From: Caulobacteraceae bacterium UBA6225
GTDB taxonomy: Bacteria; Pseudomonadota; Alphaproteobacteria; Caulobacterales; Caulobacteraceae
DNA: 11,530 bases
Assembly (NCBI GenBank): GCA_002441055.1
Contig: DJWR01000012.1
Span: 1 to 11,530 of the forward strand
Reading direction: 5' to 3'
Shown here one piece after another: positions 1 through 6,833 of this stretch; position 1 is the first letter of the stretch, and each line of letters opens with the position of its first letter. Position numbers and translations under genes: made by a program. Below the pieces are notes generated by a model, which did not search any database, was not told the origin of the DNA, and was given only the letters and a program-made list of their open reading frames with translations.

Positions 1-464
1 GCCTGGGTGGGGTGCTCATGCTGCCCATCGCCGGCGTTGATCACCGAACATGACACCTTCTGCGACAGGAGCGAGGCCGCGCCGGACGAGGCGTGGCGCA
101 CCACCAGCAGGTCCGGCTGCATGGCGTTCAGCGTCACGGCGGTGTCGATCAGGGTCTCGCCCTTGGAGATGGACGAGGCCCGCGGGCTCATATTGACCAC
201 ATCGGCGCCCAGCCGTTTGCCGGCCAGCTCGAAGGAGCTCTGGGTGCGGGTGGAGTTCTCGAAGAACAGGTTCATCAGCGTGCGACCCTTGAGCAGGTCG
301 AGCTTCTTCGAGGTCTGGCGGTTGAGGGCGACGAAGCCGTCGGCCAGGTTCAGCAGGTCGGTTACTTCGACCGGATTCAGGTCCAGGACCGACAGGAAGT
401 GGCGCTTGGGGAAGGGGAAGGTCTTTCCCAGGACGTCGATCAGACCGGAATCGGGGGCGCTCAT
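1..464 (-). CDS. pyrB: aspartate carbamoyltransferase catalytic subunit (partial, N-terminal part)
   Basis: Catalyses carbamoyl phosphate + L-aspartate to N-carbamoylaspartate, the committed step of cytosolic pyrimidine synthesis. Only the first 154 residues are in the window; the C-terminal half lies beyond the left edge. Seen in the translation: the carbamoyl-phosphate loop FFENSTRTQSSFE (S71-T74 is the STRT core), the SSISKGET loop with K101 that reaches into the neighbouring active site, VVRH at 122-124, and HPTQ at 151-154, equivalent to the His-Pro-Thr-Gln motif of ATCases. These loops separate it from ornithine carbamoyltransferase, which has SxRTR and HPxQ in other contexts. The start ATG (462-464) is preceded by AGAGGA about 9 bases upstream. 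It lies 58 bases after the ruvX stop on the same strand, so the two are probably co-transcribed. No oddity seen in the visible part. Confidence 0.97.
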   Translation of the reverse strand, partial: MSAPDSGLIDVLGKTFPFPKRHFLSVLDLNPVEVTDLLNLADGFVALNRQTSKKLDLLKGRTLMNLFFENSTRTQSSFELAGKRLGADVVNMSPRASSISKGETLIDTAVTLNAMQPDLLVVRHASSGAASLLSQKVSCSVINAGDGQHEHPTQ

Positions 465-522
465 GGGGCCGTCCTCTTAAGGGGGCTGGGCGGTCTCGCC
501 AAGATGTCGGCGCTGCGCCGGC

Positions 523-1014
523 TCATTCGCCCCGGGCCTCCGCCGTCGGCAGGTTGCGCAGGCGCTCCAGGGCACCCTGGAGGATCCAGGCCGCGGCCGT
601 CTTGTCCACCACCTCGCCCCGGCGGGCCCGGCTCATGTCGGCCTCATCGACGAGCATGCGGTTGACCGCCACCGAGGACATCCGCTCGTCCCAGAAGGCG
701 ATGGGCAGGTCGCGCAGGCGCAGCAGATTGCGGGCGAAGGCGCGGCTGGACTGGCACCGCGGGCCCTCTGTGCCGTCCATATTGACCGGCAGGCCGATGA
801 CGACGGCCAGGGCGCCGCGACCTTCCATCAGGGAGAACAGCTGCTCGGCGTCTGCTGTGAATTTGGACTTGCGGATCAGGGCGAGCGGCGAGGCGACCAT
901 CCGGGTGGGATCGGAGATCGCCACGCCGATGGTCTTTTCCCCAAGGTCGAGCCCCGCAATGGCGCCCAGGCGAGGCAGCTGGGCGGGGAGTTCGTTCAGA
1001 TCGATCACAGCCAT
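523..1014 (-). CDS. ruvX: RuvX/YqgF family Holliday-junction-resolvase-like protein, pre-16S rRNA processing
   Basis: 163-residue RNase H-fold protein, normal length for the YqgF/RuvX family, which is linked to maturation of the 16S rRNA 5' end and was earlier named a putative Holliday junction resolvase. Motifs seen: GLDLGEKTIGVAISD (21-35, first acidic residue D23), VIGLPVNMDGTEG (72-84), WDERMSS (108-114) and VDKTAAAWILQ (136-146, D137). These carry the usual acidic active-site residues. The ATG at 1012-1014 is chosen because family homology begins just after it. The frame remains open a further 11 codons upstream to an ATG at 1047, but that extension is not family-like. The start sits in a 10-base tandem repeat (see separate entry) that also gives an out-of-frame ATG. 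It is upstream of pyrB on the same strand and divergent from gatC. Confidence 0.94.
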   Translation of the reverse strand: MAVIDLNELPAQLPRLGAIAGLDLGEKTIGVAISDPTRMVASPLALIRKSKFTADAEQLFSLMEGRGALAVVIGLPVNMDGTEGPRCQSSRAFARNLLRLRDLPIAFWDERMSSVAVNRMLVDEADMSRARRGEVVDKTAAAWILQGALERLRNLPTAEARGE

Positions 1015-1031
1015 AGCCCTGCATAGCCCTG
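1012..1031 (-). repeat. 10-bp tandem repeat duplicating the ruvX ribosome-binding site and start codon
   Basis: The plus strand reads CATAGCCCTG twice, at 1012-1021 and 1022-1031, without interruption. Read on the minus strand this is CAGGGCTATG twice, each copy containing an AGGG Shine-Dalgarno-like element and an ATG. The proximal copy starts ruvX (ATG at 1014). The distal ATG (1024) is out of frame with ruvX and opens a 126-codon frame running inside ruvX to 644, which has no recognisable protein features. The function is inferred; the repeat itself is exact. Confidence 0.8.
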
Positions 1032-1148
1032 CTCGAGGACGCGCCAAAGCGCTAGAATTTCAGTCTCACCCCCGCCATTGCGCGCTGGCGGCTTGCCAGG
1101 AGCCGACCTGCACGGCTAACCCACGGTTCAGATTGCAAGGAGGCCCCC
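1015..1148. promoter_or_regulatory. divergent control region between ruvX and gatC, with strong gatC Shine-Dalgarno
   Basis: This 134-base gap must hold the promoters for ruvX-pyrB (leftward) and gatCA (rightward). A near-perfect Shine-Dalgarno, AAGGAGG, lies at 1137-1143, five bases before the gatC ATG, which fixes that start. A weak promoter-like pair for gatC, TTGCCA (1093-1098) and GCTAAC (1115-1120), resembles the Caulobacter TTGACG / GCTANAWC pattern only partly. I would not rely on it. A 5-bp inverted repeat CTGGC/GCCAG (1085-1099) is probably chance. Confidence 0.5.
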
Positions 1149-1436
1149 ATGGCCATCGACGCGGCGACCGTGCGCAAGGTCGCCAAGCTGGCGCGCATCG
1201 CCGAACCGGAAGAGCGCATCGAGCCGCTCGCCCGCGAACTGAATGGCATCCTGACCTGGATCGAGATGCTGAACGAGGTGGACACTGACGGGGTCGAGCC
1301 CATGACGTCGGTGGTTCACCAGGGCCTGCCCATGCGTGAGGACGTGGTCACCGAAGGCGGTGACCCGGCCAAGGTGCTGGCCAATGCGCCCAAGGCGGCC
1401 AAGGACTTCTTTGTTGTGCCCAAGGTGGTGGAATAG
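1149..1436 (+). CDS. gatC: aspartyl/glutamyl-tRNA(Asn/Gln) amidotransferase subunit C
   Basis: 95-residue small subunit of the GatCAB amidotransferase, which converts mischarged Glu-tRNA(Gln) (and often Asp-tRNA(Asn)) to the correct amide form. GatC wraps around the GatA/GatB interface and is not catalytic. Seen: the N-terminal VRKVAKLARIA helix, the LNEVDTDGVEPMTSV segment typical of GatC, LPMREDVV in the middle, and the C-terminal FFVVPKVVE tail, all in family order and at full length. The start is set by AAGGAGG five bases upstream. The stop TAG (1434-1436) is followed with no spacing by the gatA ATG at 1437, so translation is probably coupled. Confidence 0.97.
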   Translation: MAIDAATVRKVAKLARIAEPEERIEPLARELNGILTWIEMLNEVDTDGVEPMTSVVHQGLPMREDVVTEGGDPAKVLANAPKAAKDFFVVPKVVE

Positions 1437-2909
1437 ATGAGCGATCTTACCAAGCTCACCCTCAAGTCCGCCCTGGAAGGTCTTGAGTCGAAAGCGTTTT
1501 CCTCGGTGGAACTGACCCGTGCCCATATCGAGGCGGTGGAGTCGGCCCGGGCGCTGAACGCCTATGTTCTGGAGACTCCGGAAAAGGCCCTGGAGATGGC
1601 CCAGGCCAGCGACGCCCGTCGCGCCCAGGGCCAGGCTGGCGCCCTGGACGGCGCACCCCTGGGGATCAAGGACCTGTTCTGCACCGAGGGTGTGCGCTCC
1701 ACGGCCTGCTCCAAGATCCTGGGCGACTTCAAGCCGACCTATGAGTCCAGCGTCACCGCCAACCTTTGGCGGGACGGGGCGGTGATGCTCGGCAAGCTCA
1801 ATATGGATGAGTTCGCCATGGGCTCGTCCAACGAGACCAGCGCCTTTGGTCCGGTGATCAATCCCTGGCGAGCTCGGGGCGAGACCACGGCCCTGACGCC
1901 GGGGGGCTCGTCCGGGGGCTCGGCGGCCGCTGTGGCCGCCCAGCTGTGCCTGGGCGCGACGGCGACCGACACCGGCGGCTCCATCCGTCAGCCCGCCGCC
2001 CTGACCGGCACGGTGGGAATCAAGCCGACCTATGGCCGGTGCTCTCGCTGGGGTGTGGTGGCTTTCGCTTCGTCCCTGGACCAGGCCGGCCCGATCGCCC
2101 GCACGGTGGAGGATGCGGCTCTACTGCTGACCTCCATGGCCGGGCACGACGCCCGGGACTCCACCAGCCTGGACGTGGCCACCCCTGACTTCGCCAGCTT
2201 CGTCGGTAAGTCGGTCAAGGGCATGCGGGTGGGCATTCCCAAGGAATACCGGGTCGACGGCATGCCCGCCGAGATCGAGCAGCTCTGGGAACAGGGGATC
2301 GCCTGGCTGAAGGAGGCCGGGTGTGAGATCGTCGAGGTGTCCCTGCCGCACACCAAATACGCCCTGCCGGCCTATTATATCGTGGCCCCGGCCGAGGCCT
2401 CGTCCAACCTCGCCCGCTATGACGGCATGCGCTACGGCCTGCGGGTGGACGGCGCCAATCTGACCGAGACCTATGAGCAGACCCGCGCGGCGGGCTTCGG
2501 CGAGGAGGTCAAGCGCCGTATTCTGATCGGCACCTATGTGCTCTCAGCCGGCTATTACGACGCTTATTATTTGAAGGCTCAAAAGGTCCGCCGGCGCATT
2601 TCCGATGACTTCGACCAGGCCTTCGAACGGGTGGACGCCCTGCTGACGCCGACCGCGCCCTCGGCGGCCTTCCCCCTTGGGGAGAACGCCGACGATCCGG
2701 TGGCCATGTATCTGAACGACATCTTCACCGTGACGGTGAACCTGGCCGGTCTGCCGGGCATGAGCGTTCCGGCCGGGGTCGATTCCAAGGGCCTGCCGCT
2801 TGGTCTTCAGCTGATCGGACGGGCCCTGGACGAGGGGTCTCTGTTCTCCCTGGGCGGGGTGATCGAACAGGCGGCCGGCTTTACGGCGCGACCAAACCGC
2901 TGGTGGTAG
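1437..2909 (+). CDS. gatA: aspartyl/glutamyl-tRNA(Asn/Gln) amidotransferase subunit A (amidase)
   Basis: 490-residue amidase-signature enzyme, the glutaminase of GatCAB; it releases ammonia from glutamine and passes it to GatB. The Ser-cisSer-Lys triad can be placed: K78 in GIKDLF, cis-Ser S158 in the GGSSGGS loop (156-162), and nucleophile S182 in DTGGSIRQPA (178-187). The spacing of 24 residues between the two serines is as usual for the family. The C-terminal portion contains the expected GLPGMSVPAG and GLPLGLQLIG segments. Length is normal. It abuts gatC, forming a gatCA pair. In most bacteria gatB follows directly, but here a minus-strand gene (2960-3244) intervenes and a hairpin follows the stop. 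Confidence 0.98.
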   Translation: MSDLTKLTLKSALEGLESKAFSSVELTRAHIEAVESARALNAYVLETPEKALEMAQASDARRAQGQAGALDGAPLGIKDLFCTEGVRSTACSKILGDFKPTYESSVTANLWRDGAVMLGKLNMDEFAMGSSNETSAFGPVINPWRARGETTALTPGGSSGGSAAAVAAQLCLGATATDTGGSIRQPAALTGTVGIKPTYGRCSRWGVVAFASSLDQAGPIARTVEDAALLLTSMAGHDARDSTSLDVATPDFASFVGKSVKGMRVGIPKEYRVDGMPAEIEQLWEQGIAWLKEAGCEIVEVSLPHTKYALPAYYIVAPAEASSNLARYDGMRYGLRVDGANLTETYEQTRAAGFGEEVKRRILIGTYVLSAGYYDAYYLKAQKVRRRISDDFDQAFERVDALLTPTAPSAAFPLGENADDPVAMYLNDIFTVTVNLAGLPGMSVPAGVDSKGLPLGLQLIGRALDEGSLFSLGGVIEQAAGFTARPNRWW

Positions 2910-2910
2910 G

Positions 2911-2947
2911 CGCCTCCGCCCGGTCGAAAGCGCGCCGGGCGGAAGCG
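2911..2947. terminator. hairpin between convergent gatA and small secreted-protein gene
   Basis: Arms at 2911-2923 and 2935-2947 pair at 12 of 13 positions (one C-A mismatch), with a core of nine perfect pairs (TCCGCCCGG with CCGGGCGGA) around an 11-base loop. It begins two bases after the gatA stop and lies 12 bases from the stop of the opposing gene. It could therefore end transcription from either side. No run of T follows on either strand, so intrinsic termination would be imperfect. The pairing is seen; the role is inferred. Confidence 0.6.
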
Positions 2948-2959
2948 GTTACGCAGGCC

Positions 2960-3244
2960 TTAGTCGGTGGCCAGTTCGCTCTTGATGGCCGCCAGGGCGT
3001 CGTCGGTGATCACACCCTCGGAGAGGGGCTTAAGCTCGATCAGGGTCATGCCCTTGAACATGTCGTAGGAAGGATGGGTGCTGATGCCGGGGATGTGCTT
3101 TTCAAGCACGGCCTTGGCCTTTTCGTCCGCGACTAGTTCGGCCACGGAGTTGGTTTCAATGCTGAGCGCGGAAGCCGCGGCGCCGGAGACGGCGGCGAGG
3201 GTCAGCGAAAGGGCGAGGGCGCCCGTCATAAGAGCCTTGCGCAT
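2960..3244 (-). CDS. small secreted (periplasmic) protein of unknown function
   Basis: 94 residues. Residues 1-26 form a clear Sec signal peptide: basic MRK start, hydrophobic core LMTGALALSLTLAAVSG, and small residues AAASA before a likely cleavage near 26. The mature part of about 68 residues reads as one compact helical module: VAELVADEKAKAVLEKHIPG (33-52), a short HPSYDMF link, GMTLIELKPL (65-74), then DDALAAIKSELA at the end. From memory, this kind of AKAVLEKH-PG ... MTL-L-P ... LAAI--ELA module also appears in secreted proteins and at the ends of secreted enzymes in Caulobacterales and sphingomonads. I cannot confirm that here and assign no function. The ATG has GGGAGGA nine bases upstream. 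The gene lies antisense between gatA and gatB, converging on gatA and diverging from gatB. Confidence 0.82.
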   Translation of the reverse strand: MRKALMTGALALSLTLAAVSGAAASALSIETNSVAELVADEKAKAVLEKHIPGISTHPSYDMFKGMTLIELKPLSEGVITDDALAAIKSELATD

Positions 3245-3367
3245 GGATGGAGTTCCTCCCTGGAACGGCGTTGTTGCCGAGGCGGAGTGAGCGGCAGGCG
3301 CGGGCGTTTCGCAAGGGGTTTAACTTGGCCGCTTCCGCAGGGCGGCGGCTGGGATTAGGAAGAGCGC
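3245..3367. promoter_or_regulatory. divergent control region between the small secreted protein and gatB
   Basis: 123 bases separate the two divergent starts. Because a minus-strand gene and a hairpin lie between gatA and gatB, the gatB promoter should be here. Only the ribosome-binding sites can be pointed to: TCCTCCC at 3254-3260 (minus-strand GGGAGGA) for the secreted protein, and AGGA at 3357-3360, seven bases before the gatB ATG. No convincing -35/-10 pair was found by eye. Confidence 0.45.
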
Positions 3368-4861
3368 ATGACTGAGAACACCAAGTTGATCCAGGGCCGC
3401 ACCGGCGCCTGGGAAGTGGTCCTGGGGCTGGAAGTTCACGCCCAGGTCGCCTCCAACGCCAAGCTCTTCTCTGGCGCGGCCGTCGGCTTTGGGGCTGGCC
3501 CTAACGCCCAGGTCAGCCTGGTGGACGCCGCCATGCCCGGCATGCTGCCGGTGATCAACCGCCGCTGCGTGGAGCAGGCGGTGCGCACGGGGCTTGGCCT
3601 GAAGGCGCAGATCAATCTGAAGTCGACCTTTGACCGGAAGAACTACTTCTATCCGGACCTGCCGCAGGGCTACCAGATCAGCCAGTTCAAGGAGCCCATC
3701 GTCGGCGAGGGCGAGGTCCTGGTGGAGCTGGACGATGGTGAGGCCATCACCGTTCGGATCGAGCGGCTGCACCTGGAGCAGGACGCCGGCAAGTCCCTGC
3801 ACGACCAGGATCCGGACTCCACCTATGTGGACCTGAACCGTTCGGGCACCGCCCTGATGGAGATCGTCTCACGCCCGGACATGCGTAGTGCGCCGGAAGC
3901 TGCGGCCTATGTGAAGAAGCTGCGGACCATCCTCGTCTATCTGGGCACCTGCGACGGGGACATGGAGAAGGGCAACCTGCGCGCCGACGTGAACGTCTCG
4001 GTCTGTCGCGAAGGCGGCTATGAGAAGTTCCGCGCCACGGGGGACTTCAGCCACCTGGGCACCCGCTGCGAGATCAAGAACGTCAATTCCTATCGCTTCA
4101 TCCAGCAGGCCATCGAGTACGAGGCCCGCCGGCAGATCGAGATTCTGGAGGACGGCGGCAAGATCGATCAGGAGACCCGCCTGTTCGACCCCGGCAAGGG
4201 TGAAACCCGCTCCATGCGCTCCAAGGAAGAGGCGCACGACTATCGCTACTTCCCTGATCCGGACCTCCTGCCGTTGGTGCTGGACGAGGCCTGGGTGAAA
4301 GCCATTGAGGAGAGCCTGCCCGAACTGCCCGACCCGAAGAAGGCGCGGTTGCAGAGCCAGTATGGCCTGTCGGCCTATGATGCGGGCGTGCTGGTGGGCG
4401 AACAGGCCAGGGCGGACTTCTTCGAGGCCGCGGCCCAGGGGCGGGACGCCAAGCTGGTGGCCAACTGGGTGACCAACGACCTGGCCGCCCGGTTGACCGC
4501 CGCAGGTCTGGATATCGAAAACAGCCCCATCAGCGCCGCTGAAATCGCCGATCTGGTCAAGCTGATCGAGGACGGGGTGATCTCGTCCAAGATCGCCAAG
4601 GACGTCTTTGAACGCATGTGGGCTGGCGAGGGCGCGCCGGCGGAGATCGTCGAGAAGCAGGGCCTGATGCAGGTTTCCGACACCGGCGAGCTGGAGGCCA
4701 TCATTGATGGCCTGATCGCTGGCAACCCGGCCCAGGCCGAGTCGGTGAAGGAAAAGCCTCAGGCCATCGGCTGGTTTGTCGGCCAGGTGATGAAGGCGAC
4801 CGGCGGCAAGGCCAATCCGGGCACGGTGAACCAGCTGCTGAAGGCCAAGCTGGGGATCTAA
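3368..4861 (+). CDS. gatB: aspartyl/glutamyl-tRNA(Asn/Gln) amidotransferase subunit B
   Basis: 497-residue subunit that binds the mischarged tRNA and activates the side-chain carboxylate with ATP, then uses ammonia tunnelled from GatA. Seen: GLEVHAQ (20-26) at the start of the catalytic cradle, FDRKNYFYPDLPQGYQISQ (88-106), HLEQDAGKS (135-143), the GatB signature region VDLNRSGTALMEIVSRPD (154-171), and GNLRADVNVSV further on. The helical YqeY-like tail domain that contacts tRNA occupies roughly the last 150 residues. Length is normal. In the signature the common V-P-L is T-A-L here, a mild variation. It is separated from gatCA by 458 bases holding a minus-strand gene, so it is probably a separate transcription unit; the product still works with GatC and GatA. 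A strong hairpin follows. Confidence 0.98.
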   Translation: MTENTKLIQGRTGAWEVVLGLEVHAQVASNAKLFSGAAVGFGAGPNAQVSLVDAAMPGMLPVINRRCVEQAVRTGLGLKAQINLKSTFDRKNYFYPDLPQGYQISQFKEPIVGEGEVLVELDDGEAITVRIERLHLEQDAGKSLHDQDPDSTYVDLNRSGTALMEIVSRPDMRSAPEAAAYVKKLRTILVYLGTCDGDMEKGNLRADVNVSVCREGGYEKFRATGDFSHLGTRCEIKNVNSYRFIQQAIEYEARRQIEILEDGGKIDQETRLFDPGKGETRSMRSKEEAHDYRYFPDPDLLPLVLDEAWVKAIEESLPELPDPKKARLQSQYGLSAYDAGVLVGEQARADFFEAAAQGRDAKLVANWVTNDLAARLTAAGLDIENSPISAAEIADLVKLIEDGVISSKIAKDVFERMWAGEGAPAEIVEKQGLMQVSDTGELEAIIDGLIAGNPAQAESVKEKPQAIGWFVGQVMKATGGKANPGTVNQLLKAKLGI

Positions 4862-4888
4862 GCCACAGGCGACTTGATCAATACGAGG

Positions 4889-4917
4889 AGGGCCCCGGAT
4901 CAATGATCCGGGGCCCT
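4889..4917. terminator. strong bidirectional terminator hairpin after gatB
   Basis: GGGCCCCGGATCA (4890-4902) and TGATCCGGGGCCC (4904-4916) are perfect 13-base inverted copies around a single base, with an extra A-T pair at 4889/4917. In practice this is a stem of 11-12 pairs with a 3-5 base loop. It lies 28 bases after the gatB stop and 16 bases from the stop of the convergent RcnB-family gene, so it can serve both. The T-tract is weak (CTTGCC on the plus strand), common for hairpin terminators in GC-rich genomes. Confidence 0.82.
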
Positions 4918-4932
4918 TGCCGTTCAGGAGAC

Positions 4933-5436
4933 TCAGCGACCGCTGATGATCTCGAAGATGATGCCGGTGGCCACGGCGGCGAGCAGATAGTCGTTACCCA
5001 CCTGGTGCCAGGCATAGCCCCGCGGCGGGGGCCGCAGGCGATAGCGGTGATAGTCGTGCACCACATAGCCGCGATAATGCGGGGGCAGGACCGCCCCGCG
5101 CCGCCAGGCGACATAGCCGGGTCGGTACTGCGGATGGCCGTAATAGACCGCCGGCGGCGGGCCATAGGCCCAGCGGTTCTGATAGTAGTAGCCGTTATAG
5201 CGGCGGTGATCCCAGGATTGGGCCCGGGGCGGTTGATAGTAGCGATTGTCGTAACGATGATCGCGCCGGTCATGGCGATGATCGCGACGATCCTCGCGCC
5301 GGTCCCAGCGATCGCCTCGGCGATCATCATGACTTTCCCGGCGATCCCAGGACTGCGCCTGGGCCGATGTGGCTGACGCCGCCATGGGCCCCGCAACCGC
5401 GGCGATGGCCGCCAGACTCAAGATCAGACGCTTCAT
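4933..5436 (-). CDS. RcnB-family secreted protein with Arg/Asp/His-rich repeat
   Basis: 167 residues. Signal peptide MKRLILSLAAIAAVAG...SAQA with likely cleavage after A27. Residues 30-66 are low-complexity and highly charged, built from DRR, DHR and DRW units with several His. Residues about 67-103 are Tyr/Pro-rich. Residues about 104-164 match the RcnB domain pattern: YRPGYVAWRRGAVLPPHYRG, VVHDYHRYRL, PPPRGYAWHQVGNDYLL and ATGII. RcnB of E. coli is a periplasmic protein tied to nickel/cobalt homeostasis, but most family members in alphaproteobacteria have no proven role, so metal binding here is only a guess supported by the His/Asp content. Start: the frame is open 19 codons further upstream, but the ATG at 5434-5436 has GGAGG six bases upstream and begins the signal peptide. 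It is convergent with gatB. Confidence 0.9.
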   Translation of the reverse strand: MKRLILSLAAIAAVAGPMAASATSAQAQSWDRRESHDDRRGDRWDRREDRRDHRHDRRDHRYDNRYYQPPRAQSWDHRRYNGYYYQNRWAYGPPPAVYYGHPQYRPGYVAWRRGAVLPPHYRGYVVHDYHRYRLRPPPRGYAWHQVGNDYLLAAVATGIIFEIISGR

Positions 5437-5785
5437 TCTACGCCTCCGTTTTCTGCGGGACCGCCAGAGCGGGCCGCCACATCCCCCGATCACAGAAAGC
5501 TTCGGCGACCGCCCGTGAACCCAGGCTGAACAGATCGGTCAGGATTAACGCGCATGGGGCCCTTGGGGCGCCCGTGAGCCAGGCGGCATGCCACCGCTTT
5601 GTTAAGTCCCCGTAGATAAAGGTTTCGCAGCAGTAAGCAGGCCGAAATCTGCCAGAATGTCGCATGAATTCGGGTTCTCTTCGGACTTAACCATATGTTC
5701 AGTCGATCTCGACTTTTCTAGCCGCATGGATAGCGGAGTTGGGGCGTCAGAACGCCGCCCGCCGCCGGATGAGGACGTGGAAGTC
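5437..5785. other. 349-base region without a convincing gene; divergent promoters
   Basis: It lies between the starts of the minus-strand RcnB-family gene and the plus-strand Sel1 gene. Open frames here are short. The stretch 5657-5725 has weak third-position GC and rare TTA and ATA codons, which look non-coding. It is locally less GC-rich than the genes. It holds the GGAGG site of the RcnB gene (5443-5447), a palindrome GGCATGCC near 5586, and TTAA-N7-TTCA at 5687-5701, which resembles the CtrA recognition pattern TTAA-N7-TTAAC with one mismatch. No RNA gene was recognised. Confidence 0.5.
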
Positions 5786-6061
5786 ATGTTTGCGAACGTG
5801 GAAGTGGGACAAGCCGAAGGCCTTCCCCTGCCGGGCCCCGACGCCTCGGGGGACGAACTGTTCCGGCTGGGCATGCTGTATTCGACAGGGCAGGGCGGCG
5901 CGCCGCTCGACTATGTGTCGGCCCATATGCTGTTCAACCTCGCGGCCATGAAAGGCTCGATTGAGGCCAAGGTGTACCGCAAGGAGCTTTCCCAGGAGAT
6001 GGCTTCGGAAGAGGTCGCCGAGGCCCAGCGGGCCGCCCGGGAGTGGCTGGCCCAGGGCTGA
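5786..6061 (+). CDS. small Sel1-like repeat protein
   Basis: 91 residues from the chosen start. Residues about 22-55 hold one Sel1/TPR-like repeat: DELFRLGMLYSTGQGGAPLDYVSAHMLFNLAA in pattern, with the typical LG--Y--G-GG---DY--A-----LAA spacing. A charged helix ending in EAQRAAREWLAQG follows, a common C-terminus in such proteins. Sel1 repeats mediate protein-protein contacts; the partner is unknown. No signal peptide, so probably cytosolic. Start is uncertain: the frame is open to ATGs at 5726 and 5657. I prefer 5786 because it has AGGA ten bases upstream and codon bias weakens before it, especially before 5726. It converges on the HfsD-like gene with only 16 bases between the two stops. 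Confidence 0.78.
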   Translation: MFANVEVGQAEGLPLPGPDASGDELFRLGMLYSTGQGGAPLDYVSAHMLFNLAAMKGSIEAKVYRKELSQEMASEEVAEAQRAAREWLAQG

Positions 6062-6081
6062 GCCTCTTTCGGCGGCCTCAG
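6058..6081. terminator. possible short hairpin between convergent Sel1 and hfsD-like genes
   Basis: CTGAGCC (6058-6064) can pair with GG plus CTCAG (6074-6081) as seven pairs with one bulged C, enclosing the loop TCTTTCGGC. It spans both stop codons. It is the only candidate to separate the two convergent genes, but it is weak and has no T-tract. Confidence 0.3.
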
Positions 6082-6833
6082 TTGACGCCGTTTTCGCCCA
6101 GGGCGTAGCTGAACCCGAACTGGATCGGTGACAGGTCCCGGAAGTACTGCTGGACGAAGAGGCCGGCGTTGGCGACCCCGCTGCGCGGCACATAGACGAT
6201 GTCGAAGCGGCGCAGAGGCACCAGATCGGTGGCGGGCTGTCGCAGCCCAGCCAGCAGGTCGGCGGTTCGCATCATGCCCTGCCCATCGCCCCCCCGACGG
6301 ATGATGATGACCTTGCTGCGGTCGGCGGTGGGACGGAAACCCCCAGCCTGGATCACAGCCCGCAGGGCGTCGGCGTCGCCTTGCATGTCGTAGATGCCCG
6401 GCGCCCCCACCTCGCCCCCGACAAACACCTTCAGCGGCGCAGCCTTGGCGGTGACGAAGACGTCGGGCCTGAGCAGATGGGCCCCATAGGCCTGGGACAG
6501 GGCCGCTTCCAGCTGCAGAGTCGTGCGATCAGCCGCCATCACCGGCGGGATCAGAGGAACCGTTATGCGGCCGTCTGGCTGAACCGTCACCGTCTTGGTG
6601 AGTTCCGGCGCCGAAGGGACGGCGACCTCGATCTCGTCGCCTGGATAGAATCGATAGGCGGGCTCTGCGTCGGTCCACTGGGCGTAGGGGATGTTGGCGA
6701 ACCGGGCCTCATGGGCCGGCGGGGCCAGGCCCACCCGCTCGGCGCCCGGAATGGCGCTCACCCCGCCGCAACCGGCGACCAAAAGGACGGCCATGAGGCT
6801 GGTGAGGGCGCGGTATCGGCGTCGGATCAGCAT
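6078..6833 (-). CDS. hfsD: Wza/HfsD-like outer-membrane polysaccharide export lipoprotein
   Basis: 251 residues. The N-terminus is a lipoprotein signal: MLIRRR, a hydrophobic core, and lipobox LVAG-C with the acylated Cys at 22. A Poly_export (Wza-type) domain follows at about 58-131 (YRFYPGDEIEVAV, VQPDGRITVPLI, LLRPDVFVTAK), then one SLBB-type domain from about 134 (VFVGGEVGAPGIYDM, ALRAVIQAGG). The C-terminal tail ends FGFSYALGENGVN. This is the outer-membrane portal for chains made by a Wzy-type system. The frame is open far upstream, but only the ATG at 6831-6833 gives a sensible lipoprotein signal; GGAG lies just two bases before it, unusually close. It is divergent from the HfsA-like gene and completes the export set with it. 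The name hfsD rests on this gene context and family, not on a direct comparison. Confidence 0.9.
   Translation of the reverse strand: MLIRRRYRALTSLMAVLLVAGCGGVSAIPGAERVGLAPPAHEARFANIPYAQWTDAEPAYRFYPGDEIEVAVPSAPELTKTVTVQPDGRITVPLIPPVMAADRTTLQLEAALSQAYGAHLLRPDVFVTAKAAPLKVFVGGEVGAPGIYDMQGDADALRAVIQAGGFRPTADRSKVIIIRRGGDGQGMMRTADLLAGLRQPATDLVPLRRFDIVYVPRSGVANAGLFVQQYFRDLSPIQFGFSYALGENGVN

Noticed and set aside
3869..4903. 344-codon open frame on the minus strand across gatB
   Set aside because: It is entirely antisense to the well-supported gatB and has no recognisable motifs; the openness follows from GatB codon bias.
4903..5376. 157-codon plus-strand frame, Ile/Val/Ala-rich, looks membrane-like
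   Set aside because: It is antisense to the RcnB-family gene, and the hydrophobic look comes from reading GAT/CGA-rich repeats in reverse. It also starts inside the terminator hairpin.
5437..5785. Possible small RNA or riboswitch in the gene-free stretch
   Set aside because: Only short palindromes such as GGCATGCC are visible; no extended paired structure, T-tract or known riboswitch core was found by eye.
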